The translations under genes were made by a program, and so were the position numbers. Positions 11,341-24,182 of a stretch of DNA of 64,000 nt are shown here, in pieces; position 1 is the first letter of the stretch; the number at the start of each line of letters is the position of its first letter. Under the pieces are notes generated by a model. The model made no database searches and was not told the DNA's origin. It saw only the letters and a program-made list of their open reading frames with translations. Source of the DNA: Primulina eburnea (lineage: Eukaryota > Streptophyta > Magnoliopsida > Lamiales > Gesneriaceae); contig NC_133117.1 of assembly GCF_022965805.1 (NCBI RefSeq), positions 8,146,183 through 8,210,182 of the forward strand, in the 5' to 3' direction.

Positions 11341-12750
11341 TGTAGTGACCCGTTCCAGAATCACCTACTAATCAAGAACTAAGCATGCAATTAACTTAAT
11401 TAATAATAATCAGAGATAACAGCGGAAATATGGCCGACGACAATAGTTATACAACCCAATCGAAACCAGAACAACTCAAAATATATTCGGTACAACCATA
11501 TCGAATAGAATAGTACTGAAAACTAAACCAACCAGCTACTCACTGTCCTCCTCCTGCTCTTCCTGAGCCATCCAACCTGAGGCCTGCCCCATGGGAATGG
11601 GGTGTCCAAGATAAACAAAACCGAGGACGTGAGCGATAAGAACGCCCAGTACAAAAACATGAGTATACAAGCCTATATGAAATGCACATGCTATGATATG
11701 ATACCAGGGTAGTCAAGAAATAGGAGTCACAAAGGATCTCAAAATGCTCAGTCTAGAGGCGCCAAGTGGATAGTGCCGCGCGGTACTCCTCTGGGTCACT
11801 GCATCCACTACAAGAACAGACGTGGACCTAAAATGTCCCGGATCACCGAAGCCCTCCGGACCCGTCGGCCACTGTGTACTCTCGGTGTCCATGCGTCCAC
11901 AAGACAAGACAGGGCTGAGCGGCCCCACAAGATATAGCTTATCTCGAAAGAGATACAGCTCAACAGTAAAGGCTATCTCGAAGGAGATACGGCTCAACAT
12001 GAAATGCAACATGCATCATAAAACGTGACATAATAGCATGCATCATATGACATATATCAATGCACCACATAATCATGCAACACATATAAGGATGTATACT
12101 CGACCAGGATATCTCGGATAGTACTTTCGTACCTCAAACCAGCAGATCCTAACAATCAGTCCTAGACTCACGCCTGCGTCCGCAGTCAGCCTACTGGTGC
12201 CGCTAGCTCCAAACTAGAGCACAGCTCCGCTACAACACTAGTAGCTCCCCGCTAGTGCCCGAACCTCGGAAAAAGACTAGAAACCTGTCAGAAACGACTG
12301 AAATGCTCTGGAACTCTCTGAAATGGCGAGTCACAAATGAAGCCTCGCGCCTCTATTTATAGCCAATGTTCGGACGCTCCGATCCACTTCGGAAGCTCCG
12401 ATCTGGTACACTTCGGACGATCCGAACCCACTTCGGACGATCCGAACCCTGCATGTCTTCCACGAGTACAGCCACCTGTCCCGGACGATCCGAGTCTTGA
12501 TCGGACGATCCGAACCCTTCCATGTGTCCAGACACCTGGCTCGGACGATCCGAACCCTGATCGGACGATCCGAACCCTTCCACGTGTCCAGAACCCTTCC
12601 ACGTGTCCAGCCACCTGTCTCGGACGGTCCGAACCCACTTCGGATGATCCGAACCCTCTTCGGACGATCCGAACCTGGTTCGGTCTTTCCGATCCCACCG
12701 AAATATAATTAATCCAATAATTAACTCAAATTAGGAATCGGGTTACTACA
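11341..12750 (-). repeat. 5' LTR of the element at 5261-12750
   Basis: This 1410-bp LTR drives the genomic RNA of the intact element. U3 runs from 12750 to about 12330 and holds the palindrome array and TATA box described separately. About 99.6 % identical to 5261-6670, which suggests a recent insertion. Confidence 0.95.
12353..12691 (-). promoter_or_regulatory. U3 promoter: 12-copy palindrome array, G-boxes, TATA box
   Basis: On the sense strand twelve variants of TTCGGATCGTCCGAA lie 60-380 bp into the LTR. They end a few bases before CTATAAATAG (12362-12353). In the twin LTR the sites start at 6291, 6310, 6334, 6354, 6402, 6422, 6462, 6482, 6541, 6561, 6581 and 6601, so most neighbours are 20 bp apart (about two helical turns) or near multiples of it. 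CACGTG G-box cores lie between them (6441, 6501 and 6520 in the twin; the first reads CATGTG here). The layout looks like an enhancer, but that is inference. Confidence 0.7.
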
Positions 12751-13463
12751 CAACTGAACTAACCGGTAACTGGTGACCGGACCGATACTAGGGACCGGAT
12801 TTAATACTGATAGTAAAGTTACCACAAGCAATATCGCATAAATCTCAAAATGAATATTTTTGCACGTAATATAATTAGATAACATCATTAAATATGAACA
12901 ATTTCGATCTTCTTGCATTAAAACCATATACTTGCGATATTTAAAAATACCTATATGACTTGATTGAAGAGTGAAAGAAGATATAAACATGCCTTGGTTT
13001 GTTTTGACAGAAAACAAACAAAATAACGACGCAGCGCGGCGGAGACGGAGTGCTCTTCACTTTCTTACTTTTTCTCTCTTAATCCCTTTAAACCAAGCAT
13101 GCACCATAATTATTATAATAGCGTAAAAATCGTAAACGTGATGCATGAACATTTAAAAATATAATGATTTGTGCTCAGGGCGCCGCCACGCCCCAAATCT
13201 TACCCCGGGTGAAAAATGACCATTTTGCCCCTGGAAACCCAAATATTATCGTTTCAACCCTGAACCTCTAAAATTGATCCGAAGCTTACCAAACTTCTTA
13301 AAATGTCCCAAAACATTTTTAAAAGCGTTCCTAGACGTAAATTCGAGCCCAAAACAAAACTTAATCGATTCGTTTTAAAACTTGGACCGGGATCTCGGTT
13401 TTAACCCGAATCGACTCGAAACTGAACCGAATTTTTCCCAACTTTTTATAATATCTTACAAAC

Positions 13464-16400
13464 TGTAGAACCCGGAATTTAGACTGCGTACAAGCCATGC
13501 ATAATTCTATTATTTTGAAATCTAATTGACTTCAGTGCATGTTTATTTTAATGCATTTCTTTGAAGTTAATTATTTTATTATTTCAGTTCAGTAGCTTGA
13601 TTTTCAGCTTTTCAGTAAATTCAGTGAGGCCGGACCGGAGTTGGAGCATAGAAATAAATTTTAATATTTGGGGAAATATTACTAGAATTTATTTAAGCTA
13701 ATTAACAAGTGATGATTTTAGTGTAAAATAAAGTTTATGGGATTATCTAATTAAGTTGAGATAGAATAGTAAATAAGTTAGATAATTAGTTTCTTAATTC
13801 CATAAAATATTTATCGGGTAAATTAAACACTAGAGATTTAAATTCAAGGTTTAAGAAAATATTTTCCCTCCCCATTTATCCTCAAATTTTCGGCCACTTC
13901 ACCCCTTAGTTTAAATTAATTATCAACTCTCAAGTTTGGTATCCTTTCTTTATCCCCTTAAACTTTTTCTAGATAATTATTTTCCCTCAACTTTTAAATC
14001 TCTACCAAATAATTTAATTAAGCCATTCTTTCCCTTGCACCTAGACTCATATTCGACCAAGTGCACCATTTTATCCCATCAAAAGTTTTGATATCAAACA
14101 TTTTCCCTTTATCTCACAACTAGAAGATAGAAATGATTCCTCATTATCTCACCTTTGATTTTAATTAGTAATTTAGTCTAGGATTTTTTGGGTGTATCAT
14201 TTTAATTAATTAGTAGAGCCTTTCCTAGGCTAGAATAACCAAAGGAAAAATCGGCCACTTATATTCTAGAAGCACCCCAACAATATTGATATCAAACAAG
14301 ATTTCAAAGTTGGAGACTTAGTCTTGAGATCCCTTATATCTTGCACCTATCCTCCCCATTATCTAGATCACTCTCCCCTCTCCCAAATCTCGAAAATCAG
14401 CAGCCATTTCAGTAGAAAAACCGTGAGTTTTCAGTAGTATTCTTAGGGAGAAAATCGTGTGCACCAAGAGAGAAAAGAAGGTAGAAAAGAGAAGCCACTC
14501 CACCTCCGCGTCGCGTCGTCGTCCTTCTTTTCGTTTTCTTTCAAAAACGAACCAGGCATGTCTATATTCTTTTCTAAACCTCAATCAAGTCCTATATTAT
14601 TTTATAGCATCAAATGGTCTCGATTTTTACAGCAGGAAACAGATTTATCTTGACAGCAAGCATTTTCGAAAAAAAATTGGTGCAGAATTTTCTTGACTTC
14701 CTTGATGCTCTTCACGGTTGTATTGTTTTTGTGAGTTTCAGGGAATGGTTCGACTCCAGGCTTCCAAGGCTGCATCTAGGCATGTAGTAGGATGTATTAA
14801 GACCACTTTGGTCCAGTCTTTCAGCCCCCTTGCTGCCTAGAAAACGAGATGACAGCAACTCCCCATTGCTGCCATTTTGTGCTTCAGTTTTTCAGTGTGC
14901 TGTCATGTGGGATTGGATCTGGTCTCGGCTGCCCTAGGGCTCATAGCCATGGTTGGATCACTTCCCTAGCATGTCTAAGACGTGACTAAGTCGCCCTTTT
15001 GGTGGCTCGGTCCATGGCTCCTCGGTTTTTAAATAAAACATCACAACAGCCCCTCCCCTTCTCGCCCCTTCATTTTTGACAGCAGGATTGCGTTTCGTTT
15101 TGGGGCTTGGTGTGGATCTGGTTCGGCCTTGTGCCCTTAGCCACGGTCCATACCACACCCCAAGATGTCTAGGTCGTGCCACGGTAAATTAATGGCCACT
15201 GGAACGACGCAAGACATCGATCAAAGCAAGACACTACGCACTACACAGCTGCTGGATTTTTTGACAGCAGGTTGCTGTGCCGGTGCGAGGGCTCGTCTGA
15301 GTTCTTGGTTGGCTTTTAGCCTATGGCCTTGGACTAGACAGTGCCCCATTGAGTTAGGAAGGTCATGTTTTTGACCGTTCGTGATTCGGATCATTTTTGA
15401 GGTCGTTCGAGAATTTACGGTGCGATGTGCCAAATTGACTCTCGAAAGAGCATTTCATGTTTTGGCCTCCATTTCACCTAGATTTCGACCCTCATAATTT
15501 TAGGAGCATAAATTCATAATTTTAAGCGTATTTTAATCATGACGTCACGTTGGTTCAGTGTTGGCTCGGGTTGGTTTAAAGTCATGATTAAATACGAGGT
15601 CGTTAGACGTAGTTGTCGCATTTTAGAAATTTAATTGCATAAATTTGCCTAAGAAAAACCATTGCATAATTTCATGGCATTTTTAGGTTGCAGCGAGCCT
15701 GGGGACGATCCATTCCAGTTGGTAAAATTTCAGGATATTTTCATTATCGTCAGTTAATTATTTTACGTGCATGAAAACAGAAAATGATTATTTTTGAGAT
15801 TTATGCGATATGGCTTGTGGTTCATTCACTATGTGGGAGCATTATTTATACGGTCGCCAGTGACCGCTCAGTTCAGGTTGGTACCATCGGGTCTTCAGTG
15901 ACCGCTCAGTTCAGGTTGGTACCATCGGGTCTTCAGTGACCGCTCAGTTCAGGTTGGTACCATCGGGTCTTCAGTGACCGCCAGCTCAGTTTCAGGCTCC
16001 CCGGTAGTCAGTTACCGATCAGTTCAGCTTAGTGCAGTGGCCACAGGCGTAAAACATAATCTCAACAGAAAAGTTTTATCAGTTATTTCAGTGCAGGCTC
16101 CAAGGAGCAATTATTTTTACTGTGATTATCAGTTCAGCATGCACGTATTATAATTGCTCAGTACAGATTATTTTCAGCATGTCTCATGGCATGATATTTT
16201 ATCCCATGCATATTTTACTTCAGATTTTACTCGTTACCTGCGATATATGCATGCTGAGTCTTTAGACTCACTAGACTTGATTGTTGTAGGTACTGATGAG
16301 GCCAGGGCCGAGGGCGGGGACCAGTGAGCTAGCTTGGGTCGGCAGTAGTGGCACCCGAGGACCTCAGTACAGCAGTGTTTATTTTATTCCGCTGCTATAT

Positions 16401-16520
16401 TTTTAAACATTGAACTTGATTCATCGATTGATTTTATGAGAAAGGCCATTTAAGTTCTTTTAAAAAGAAAATTTTTAAATTTCCGCAAATTTTCAAGCAA
16501 GAAGTTTTAGGGCCTTCACA
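13464..16520 (+). mobile_element. Solo LTR, 3057 bp, TSD CAAAC
   Basis: The sequence starts TGTAGAACCC and ends GGCCTTCACA. It is flanked by the 5-bp duplication CAAAC (13459-13463 and 16521-16525). No internal region, PBS or coding sequence is attached, so it is a solo LTR left by recombination between two LTRs. It sits inside a related LTR of opposite orientation (4591-18032). Its length fits the long-LTR Ty3 groups, but the family was not identified. The open frames at 14363-14696 and 14958-15433 are short and overlap on both strands, so I do not regard them as genes. Confidence 0.9.
15858..15971. repeat. 38-bp tandem repeat, 3 copies
   Basis: Three head-to-tail copies of a 38-bp unit starting CAGTGACCGCTCAGTTCAGG, followed by a partial fourth. 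It lies in the downstream part of the solo LTR. Confidence 0.9.
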
Positions 16521-18032
16521 CAAACACTTAAAAATCCTAAAAACAAGGTAACCAAGCCCCTAAACCCACGGCTGGACTTCCAGGAATTCACCAAAACTCT
16601 CGGCTCTCTCTAAAACCACTACTTTGTGCACTCCTTTCCCCCCAAACTCACGCCCTCCGCTCAGCCAACTTCCCAGCCACGAGCCAGCCTACTAAGGACC
16701 TCGGCCTGACCCTAAGGTACCTAAAAAAACCAAGACACTGACCCCATGCAGCTCCTAACCACTAGGAAACATGAAACCGCAACATTCTCCCTACCGAGAC
16801 CAAATCTCCTCTCCTAGCTCGATTGCCCGATCCCTTGTTTCCAACATGGCTCGAACTGTTCCAGACTCTGACTCTGACCCACCAGGGTCTGGTCCAGGGC
16901 TGGAGAAGGCCCTCACATGGCTGGTGAATAAAAAAAAAACAAAGGCCGAACACCCTGCCCATTCTCCCGATCTGCACGGCCTTCACGGTATCGACCAAAA
17001 CCCAGATCAACTTCGCACTCCAGTGCCTACACCTCACCCTCCCGATCTGCACAGGACCTTGACAACTTAACACAGCAACCCCTTGAACCACATATCAGAA
17101 AACGTGAGTGGGAAACAGGTTTTTGTGCAGAAACGCAATAACCCAAGGAAACAATGGTTTTACATGTATGAACAAGAAACTATCGGCCAAGACAGCACAT
17201 CAGCATAAAATATATAGCGTGTATGACGAGCAAGGAAGATACATAGCGTGCCTGATGATTTTTGGTTCACAAAAGCTCAAAGGAAAGCAAACCGAGAGTG
17301 AAGAGAGCTTGAGTTGATGAAGAAGGAGAAACTGAATCTCCTTGCTGTAGCACACACGAAGAGAATGTCTGATTGGATGGGGTGGGCGGCTGGTGAATAG
17401 TGATTTAGGTTAAGTGGGGAGCTTAGGGATTATTTAAATGTTAATTATATAGATAATAATTTAGTTAATGTGCCCTAATTTTAAATAAAAAGGATTTTAA
17501 GCCCAATAAACTTAAAAATAGGTCCATTAAACTCAAACACACTCCCGAAAAATATTTCGTGTTGGAAAGATTTTGAAAATATTAGCTGAACCCAAAAAAG
17601 TCATCCGATTCGATAAAATTCATGTACCGGTAAAAATAAAAATCTTACGAGTAAAAATACCCAATAAATTATCCAATTTTTGAGAAATACCCTTAAAAAT
17701 ATCTTAACTTAATTTATAAAAATAAATCGTACAATAAAATAATTTTCCTGAAAATTCTCCGGTCTCCGATCGTTGTTTGAACGTGAAATGCATCTAGAAA
17801 TTCTAATGCATGAATTATGCCTAAAATGCATAAAAATAATTAAACATAAATTAATGAAATAAACATGCTAAAATACCACTTCTTAAATAAGTCTTTATTA
17901 ACTTATCTCAATACTCCATCTCCGGTCCGGCCTCACTTATTTAATTGAAAAGGTAACAATTAAACTACTGTGTAAAATAAATAAATTTAAAGAAAAGAAT
18001 TTAAATACTCATGCAATAAAAATCATTTTAAT

Positions 18033-20110
18033 TTAAATATTGGTTAGGTCGTAAGTATTTTTAGAAGTATTTGGTTTTTCTTCTTTATTTTCTTTGAGAG
18101 ATTTTAAAATTTTATCAAGATATTCTTTTTGAATATTGGGATCATATATGTCTTTTAGAATATCAAGAAGGAATTGTTGATCTTTTGAAAGCATGTTAAT
18201 TTGTTTTTCAGATTCATTACTAGAAGTAATTAATTCATCTATTTGTAAATATTCATTTTCATCTTTAGAAGAATTTTTTTTTAATTCTGACTCAGAAGAA
18301 TCAATTAAAATATTAGAAATTTTATTTAATATTTCTTCATTTGATTCTAATTCATTTAACTGTTTATTCAATCTACAATAATTAGCAGTATGTCCTTTTT
18401 TATGACATTTATAACATTCAATACCTTTAAATGATTTTTTAGGATATTGTTTGAAATTTTTAAATTTCTTATAAGGTTTCTTATACAATTCTTCTTTTGA
18501 TTTAAAATTTTTCTTATTGTATTTAAAAATTTTCTATATAGTTTTTCATTAGATTCACTACAGTTTCCTAGACATTTAGAAGGAGAAGGTTAATTAGGAT
18601 TTATATCGAATTGTTGACAGAAAGTTCCTAATTCTTGTTTCGTTCTTTTCATTTCTCATTTTAATTTTTTTTGTAATTTTAGATTTTGACATATTTTTAA
18701 ACCTTCTTGTTGAGTTAAACTAATTAATTGACCATAAGTAAATTCATTATAAGGAATTATTTGTTTTGCACATGATTCCCTAATTTTATTTCTAATCTTT
18801 TCTCCTAAAAGAGTTGATAATCCTGCTTGGAATTTTTCTTTCCAAAATGGTTGATTAGAGTCTTCCCTAAGCATGACTCTGGTTAGAAAAGTATTTTTAT
18901 ACCATTGAAAATCACTTAATTTTTTACATTTAAGATTTGATAATAATTCAGCATTTTTATCTTTTAAATGTGAAGGATCACCTATAAAGTGTAAAGAGAT
19001 TGTTAGGATTAAAGTAGCTACAGCATCTTGTTGGAGATTTTCATCTTGATCTAAAATTGGTATCCCGTCTTCATCAGTTTTTATAGAATTTAGAATTTCT
19101 TCTTGTTGTTGATTTGTAAGATAATAGCCCCATCAACCCTTAATTTGACCAGAAAAACCAGCTATAAGGAGTTCGGCTATGGTTCTGTCTTGTGTATTTG
19201 TTTGAGTTTTATAAGCATTTGCTGCCATAGTCATTTGTTGTAAAATACTAAGAATATTATATTCAGTCATTCCATCTATGTTCCAATCATAAACGGAAGA
19301 AGCATTAAAACGAGATTTTGTTATGGGTTTTATTATTCCTAAATATGGAGCAGGAATAATTTGTAACTTTTGTGAAGATGGATTCCAATCTATTTTATTG
19401 ATTTTATTTGTAGTATTTTGGAATTGTTCTAAAGCTTCACTAATATCTGAATCATGATTTAAGGTATTTATTCTAAGATCAGAGGTTGGTGTTTCAGGAG
19501 CAGTTTGATCTATGGGTTGATCTGAACTACTGGTTGTTATTATCACTTTACTTAATTTATTTTTTATTATGAATTCAGAATTATTTTCTTTACTATTTTT
19601 AGTAATTTGATATGGTTTAATTTTTGGGTTTTTGATTTTACTATCTGTATTCGAGGTTTCTATATTATTTGTAATAGGATTAACAGAGTTCGAAAATGGA
19701 TAATCTAAGGAATTTTGAGAAGAATATATTTCAAACCAATCAAAGAATAAAATGTGAATTTTGTATTTATTTATAAATTCATAGAATTTTTGTTGAATAT
19801 CTTTCCTGATATCCATCAATTTTTAAAAAACCATAATCTTTTTTCTTTATTATGTATAGCATAAAAATCCTTATGTAGAATGTTTTTATCTACTTGGATT
19901 CTGTTTTGATTGTACAATCTGCTTTGAATAATTGATATTTTGAATTTTTTTATAGATTTGATCTTTATTTATTTTAGGAATTTCCAATTTTTCAATTGAT
20001 TTATCAAATTCTTCTAGGACTATTTTTTCGGTATTTATTATCCTTCTATTCTCATAAGAAGTTGAAGTAGCGGAGTTAAGAGAAGTAGATCTACAGAAAA
20101 TTGAATTCAT
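18033..20110 (-). pseudogene. EPRV copy 1 ORF1 5' part: MP stub and coat protein, broken
   Basis: The first ATG (20110) opens the N-terminal stub of the viral polyprotein, about 70 codons. At about 19900 the movement-protein region is deleted, and the sequence continues out of frame into the coat-protein region. Open pieces of the coat protein: 19819-19133 (Asn/Ile/Lys-rich capsid part), 18874-18656, and 18488-18033, which carries the zinc knuckle CYKCHKKGHTANYC (C-x2-C-x4-H-x4-C) followed by an acidic Ser/Glu-rich tail. This knuckle type in the coat protein is typical of Caulimoviridae and binds the viral nucleic acid. Several stops and frameshifts separate the pieces. The viral sequence ends at the edge of the long LTR near 18033. 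Confidence 0.8.
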
Positions 20111-20500
20111 TTTATTAAAATTTGTGTTTTGTTTCTTAGTTTCTCTCTACAATCCCAAGCAATTCTATGGTTTTACAGCCTATACTCAGGACTTACTACA
20201 CAGACCTTTTCTTAGAGGGATAATTGGACACCAATAGAAATATTCATAAACAATAATAATGAGCAATTAATAAAAAGAAAATGCAACAACAATAAATAAA
20301 TTAGGCGGTAGAACCAGCCATATAATATGTATAATAATATATTATGCGGAATTTAAAGACATGAATTTAAACACAATAATTTAAATGCAAGAATTTAAAG
20401 ATCTTTAAAGATTTGAGGTTGCTCCAGTTTCTGATTGCATACAATCTTTAAAAGATTGTATGTAGAGCATACTTTTGCAAAGAACACACAAAATCTTCAA

Positions 20501-20502
<2 letters not shown>

Positions 20503-20551
<49 letters not shown>
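20503..20551. repeat. (TA)n microsatellite in EPRV copy 2
   Basis: A TA run in the viral leader/intergenic region, homologous in position to 206-278. Immediately beyond it, about 20575-20600, a variant of the AGGCGGT...GCCATATAATAT motif from 20306-20335 is repeated. Confidence 0.85.
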
Positions 20552-20558
<7 letters not shown>

Positions 20559-20849
20559 GGTATTTATATATATTTAGGCGGTTTAACTGGCCATATAATA
20601 TATAATATATATATACAAGTATTTAACACATAAATAAAACACACCTTGAAATCAAAATAAGAACTTCAATATGAATCTTCAAAGGATTTACAAATTCTTC
20701 AAGAACATAAAACTTGAAGGGTAAGAACACCTTGAATGTGAGTGGAGAAAGTATGAAAATTAAGAAAGAGAAGAGAGAAGAAAGATAGAGAAAGTGGGAA
20801 TCAAAACTTTGTATCAAAAAACTTGCATTTCTTTGGAGGCCTTGTCTTC

Positions 20850-20930
20850 TTTTTATAGACATCTTCAAGGGTATTTTCGGAATCTTGAATAGTATTTGTC
20901 CTTGTCATGCTTGCATCATTTCGACGTCAT
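20850..20930 (-). promoter_or_regulatory. EPRV copy 2 promoter: TATA box and TGACG element
   Basis: The TATAAAAA box (20857-20850) and upstream TGACG (20929-20925) keep the spacing seen in copy 1. The second half of the palindrome has changed (TGACGTCG), but a TGACG core remains. Confidence 0.55.
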
Positions 20931-21770
20931 TTTTCTTCTTTCTTTTTTTAATACACGAATATTACAATCAATATACAAAAATTAAGATTTACAATTCATA
21001 TTTACATTCCAATGTTTCCAAAAATAGGTCCATCATCATCATCATCCAAATGGATAGAGGGTTCTGGAGATTCTTATCTGTTTGACAAGGCTGGTGTAAA
21101 TTTCATCAATATCGCGTGCATTTCTTCAGGAGTTTTTGTTGTTGCAAGCATAGCTGCCATTTGAGATTTTTGTACCAAAACGTCTGTCTGCTGTGGTGTT
21201 CGGAATGTTTCTTAAGTCTTGACATTACAGTCTTTAATCCATTTTTGAATATTCATAATTGAAAGACTTGGAGGGCTTTTAAATTTATCCGACTATTTAA
21301 CTTTGAATCTTCTTATGAGTACTGGATGGTTTTGATCAGAAAGTTCTACTGTCCATGCAAGAACCCATGGAACATAGAATTTTGTACAAAAAAAGGCTAA
21401 AGGTTGTAATGATTTTTCTTCATCTGTGGGTTTATACTGGGCTTTGAATAAATTAAACGAACTTTGGATTGGGGGTTTTAGAATTTCATATGATGATCCG
21501 AAAAATTCTCACCATGAATTCCACCAAAATGGAAATTGTTTGGGATCACATATTTTTGTGTCAAAATAGAAAAGCCATGTATGTTTATGTTTTTGGTTTT
21601 GGATCAAAAAGGAATTGTACCATACTTGTTGATAATCCAAATAATTAAAAGGTATTTCAAAGAAATGTGTTTCATTAAGTTTTTCTGGAAAGAACAGGGA
21701 TTTGGTTAAGTCATATCCCCAATAAGCGGGAGCAATGACTTTGAGAATCTTACAAATAGAATATGCCGGA

Positions 21771-23613
21771 TGTAAGGCCCGAGATTATATCACTTTAATC
21801 TGAGATTATTTAATTTACGAATTTTGGAATGATGAATTAAATTCCACGATTTTATAATTAAGTAGGATTGAAATTGAATTAAAAATAGTTATTGAGGGCT
21901 GAATTGCAAATAGTGAAGAATCCAGGGACTCAAGTGCAAATTATGACTTGGTGGGACACTTGTCATGCTTTGACATATAAAAGTTTCAATTCCTTCACTT
22001 TCCTCCAACAAGAAATCGAGATTCCCATTTCCAAATTCCTCAAGTTTCCAATTGGTTTAGAAATTTGTTTGTGCGTGATCCGTTTATCAGAATTTAAATC
22101 CGGACACAATACCGTACTCCTCTCGACGAGAGCTACAACTGGACGTAAGTTTTATTGAGTTCTTTTATCATTTGAAATTATGATATTGGGGAAATTATTA
22201 TTTAACCATTATTATGTGTTCTGGGAATACTAGACATCGTAGAATCGAAGTCAGATCGAAGAACAGATTGATTATGAAATTGTTATGATTTTTAGATTAT
22301 ATTAATTGAAATTGAATAGATTTGGATTATAGAATGATTACAAATTTTATCGAATATGGGTTATGATTTGTAATTAATATCTGGTGATATGGTATTGACG
22401 GGAATACTGAGATTGTGCCGTTATGCCGCTGATTTGAGTTAATTCAGATTAATCAGATTCAGAGTTGAATTGAGAATAAAATATTGATATTATGATTCTT
22501 GATATATCGTTTCAGATTTACAGAGACAGTCTTGAGTTCAAAACTTCGATTGCTTTAGACCGAGACTATAAACGAAAGGTATAAGTCAATGTGGTATTGG
22601 GAGATGGACTTGAGTCGGTTTAGACTTGGGTTTCCCTAAATCACATACTTTACTTTATTGCATTGATTTTGCACGTGTTAATTGATATACTTGCTCTCTT
22701 GATATATAGATAGCAGGTATCAGATTACTTGTTCTCTTGATAGATAGACAACAGGTATCAGTCGAGTAATCTTGTGACAACCGTGCCTGATAGTGGTGGG
22801 ATCGCCACGGGCACATTGCACAATGTCACAAGATAGTATAGAAATCTTGGGACGGAAGTGCCTGACAGTGGCGGGATCGCCATGGGCACATTGCACGATG
22901 TCTTAAGATAGGATGCTAGCGATAGAGCTACAGTCCATGACGGTTAGGTCAGGACACCGGATGTTGGTTATATCGAGTAAATAGGATTGTAATTCTTCTA
23001 TTACGGAATTCGATATAGGAACACCATATTTAGTTATATCGAGTAATAGGAACAGAGTTCCTTCTATTACGGAATTCGATATAGGAATACCACATTTGGA
23101 AATCGAGATCCCTAGACTAGGATTGAGCCAAGTCTGAATGATAGAGTTATGATCATTGTCGACAGCCTATGATTGTTTATGTTCAGATTTTGATACATAT
23201 ATCTGTTACCTGATTACATGCTTTATAAATGTTTATATGATTGCATGTTTCGTTGATTTATACTGGGATTTATTCTCACCGGAGTTATCCGGCTGTTGTC
23301 TTGTCTATATGTGTACATGACAACAGGTGGGACATGATTAGGGTCCAGAAGATGAGGAGAGATCGTGATAGAGTGGAGACTTCGGACTTGGATGTATATA
23401 GGGTTTTGACACTTGATATTTAGATGTTGAACCTTACTTTTACTGATTTGTAGACGATACATGACTTGTACTTTATTATATACTGAGTTGTATATTAGTT
23501 GATTTCACTACGTTCCGCATTTTTTAAAAAAAATAAAATTTAGACCCTGTTTTATAATTGATTAATTAGTCCCAACGATGATTAAGAACTTGATTAGCGT
23601 CCGGGTCCCCACA
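21771..23613 (+). mobile_element. Solo LTR (family B), TSD CCGGA
   Basis: An 1843-bp LTR starting TGTAAGGCCC and ending GGGTCCCCACA, flanked by CCGGA (21766-21770 and 23614-23618). Its termini and internal blocks relate it to the LTRs of the elements at 32064-40343 and 51827-58925: the block around TTTCCCTAAATCACATACTTTA, a conserved double hairpin (23279-23326) and the terminal block GATTAGCGTCCGGGTCCCCACA. A TATA-like ATATAAAAG lies at about 21975. No internal domain remains. Confidence 0.9.
22769..22917. repeat. Tandem hairpin units in solo LTR
   Basis: Two imperfect copies of a unit of about 75 bp. The first has ends that pair (ATCTTGTGAC with GTCACAAGAT) and an inner pair around GTGCC and GGCAC. 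A second pair of hairpin-bearing units follows near 22965-23098, with TATATCGA pairing TCGATATA. The array sits where family relatives have other tandem repeats. Confidence 0.75.
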
Positions 23614-24182
23614 CCGGATCTTCATGTTTCTCTTCTAGGAAGAAATTTTTAAATATTACGGATTCTATAATTTCAAGAATGGCTTTATAGAAATAAGGGG
23701 TTTTATTAATATCATATGGTTTATACTATCTTCCTTTTCCAAAATATTTTTGAAGAATCTGGAATGGTTCGGAACTATCGAATCCTCTTTCAGTATGAAT
23801 AATATTTTGCCATATAGGTTTTTCAAAAAATTCTGAAGAGGATTTCAAATAAGGTTGGGTCAAAGAAACCTGAGGATTTAAAGATTGTTTTTGTGAAGAT
23901 GTTGTAGGGGAATCATCTGAATTTGACAATACCTGGTAAGTATTTGAAACTTGGATTTTTGAGGATTTTTCTTCGGAATTTTCTTTTTCTAGAGCTTTTT
24001 TGTCCTTTGATGCTTCAAGAATAGCTTCAAGAATTTGAAGTCTGGTTTCAATATCACAGTTTTCTTTCTTTGGAATTTGGAGTTTGGATTGGGCAGTGTT
24101 GAGCTCTTCTTCTTTTGTAACAATTTCATACCAACTTTTTAGTTTTACTGGATCAACAGAGGTTTGGATAGGCTTTTTGTTT

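Larger units (their letters stand above)
5261..12750 (-). mobile_element. Intact young Tekay/Del-type Ty3 chromovirus, TSD CAACT
   Basis: A complete LTR retrotransposon of 7490 bp on the minus strand, flanked by the 5-bp duplication CAACT (5256-5260 and 12751-12755). Both LTRs are 1410 bp (5261-6670 and 11341-12750) and differ at only about 6 positions in my comparison. PBS, one uninterrupted gag-pol ORF, a polypurine tract and LTR promoter elements are all present. It is the only element in the window with everything needed for autonomous transposition. Clade assignment rests on the C-terminal chromodomain and Gag type. Confidence 0.95.
4591..18032 (-). mobile_element. Old long LTR (about 2.9 kb, solo), split by two insertions
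   Basis: Three pieces (4591-5260, 12756-13463, 16526-about 18032) join into one minus-strand LTR of about 2.9 kb once the two nested insertions and their 5-bp target duplications are removed. It is related, in inverted orientation, to the complete solo LTR at 13464-16520: both share the GGCCGGACCGGAG block near the 5' end and a block around GAGTCTTTAGACTCACTAGAC near the 3' end. The first 65 or so bases and the last few bases seem to be missing. No internal region is attached, so it is a solo LTR or remnant. It contains no supported gene; the short open frames near 16762-17317 are in non-coding LTR sequence. The family was not identified. Confidence 0.65.

Noticed and set aside
16762..17317. 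Possible host exons (open frames on both strands)
   Set aside because: They lie inside the long minus-strand LTR, overlap each other on opposite strands, and show no domain or splice context.
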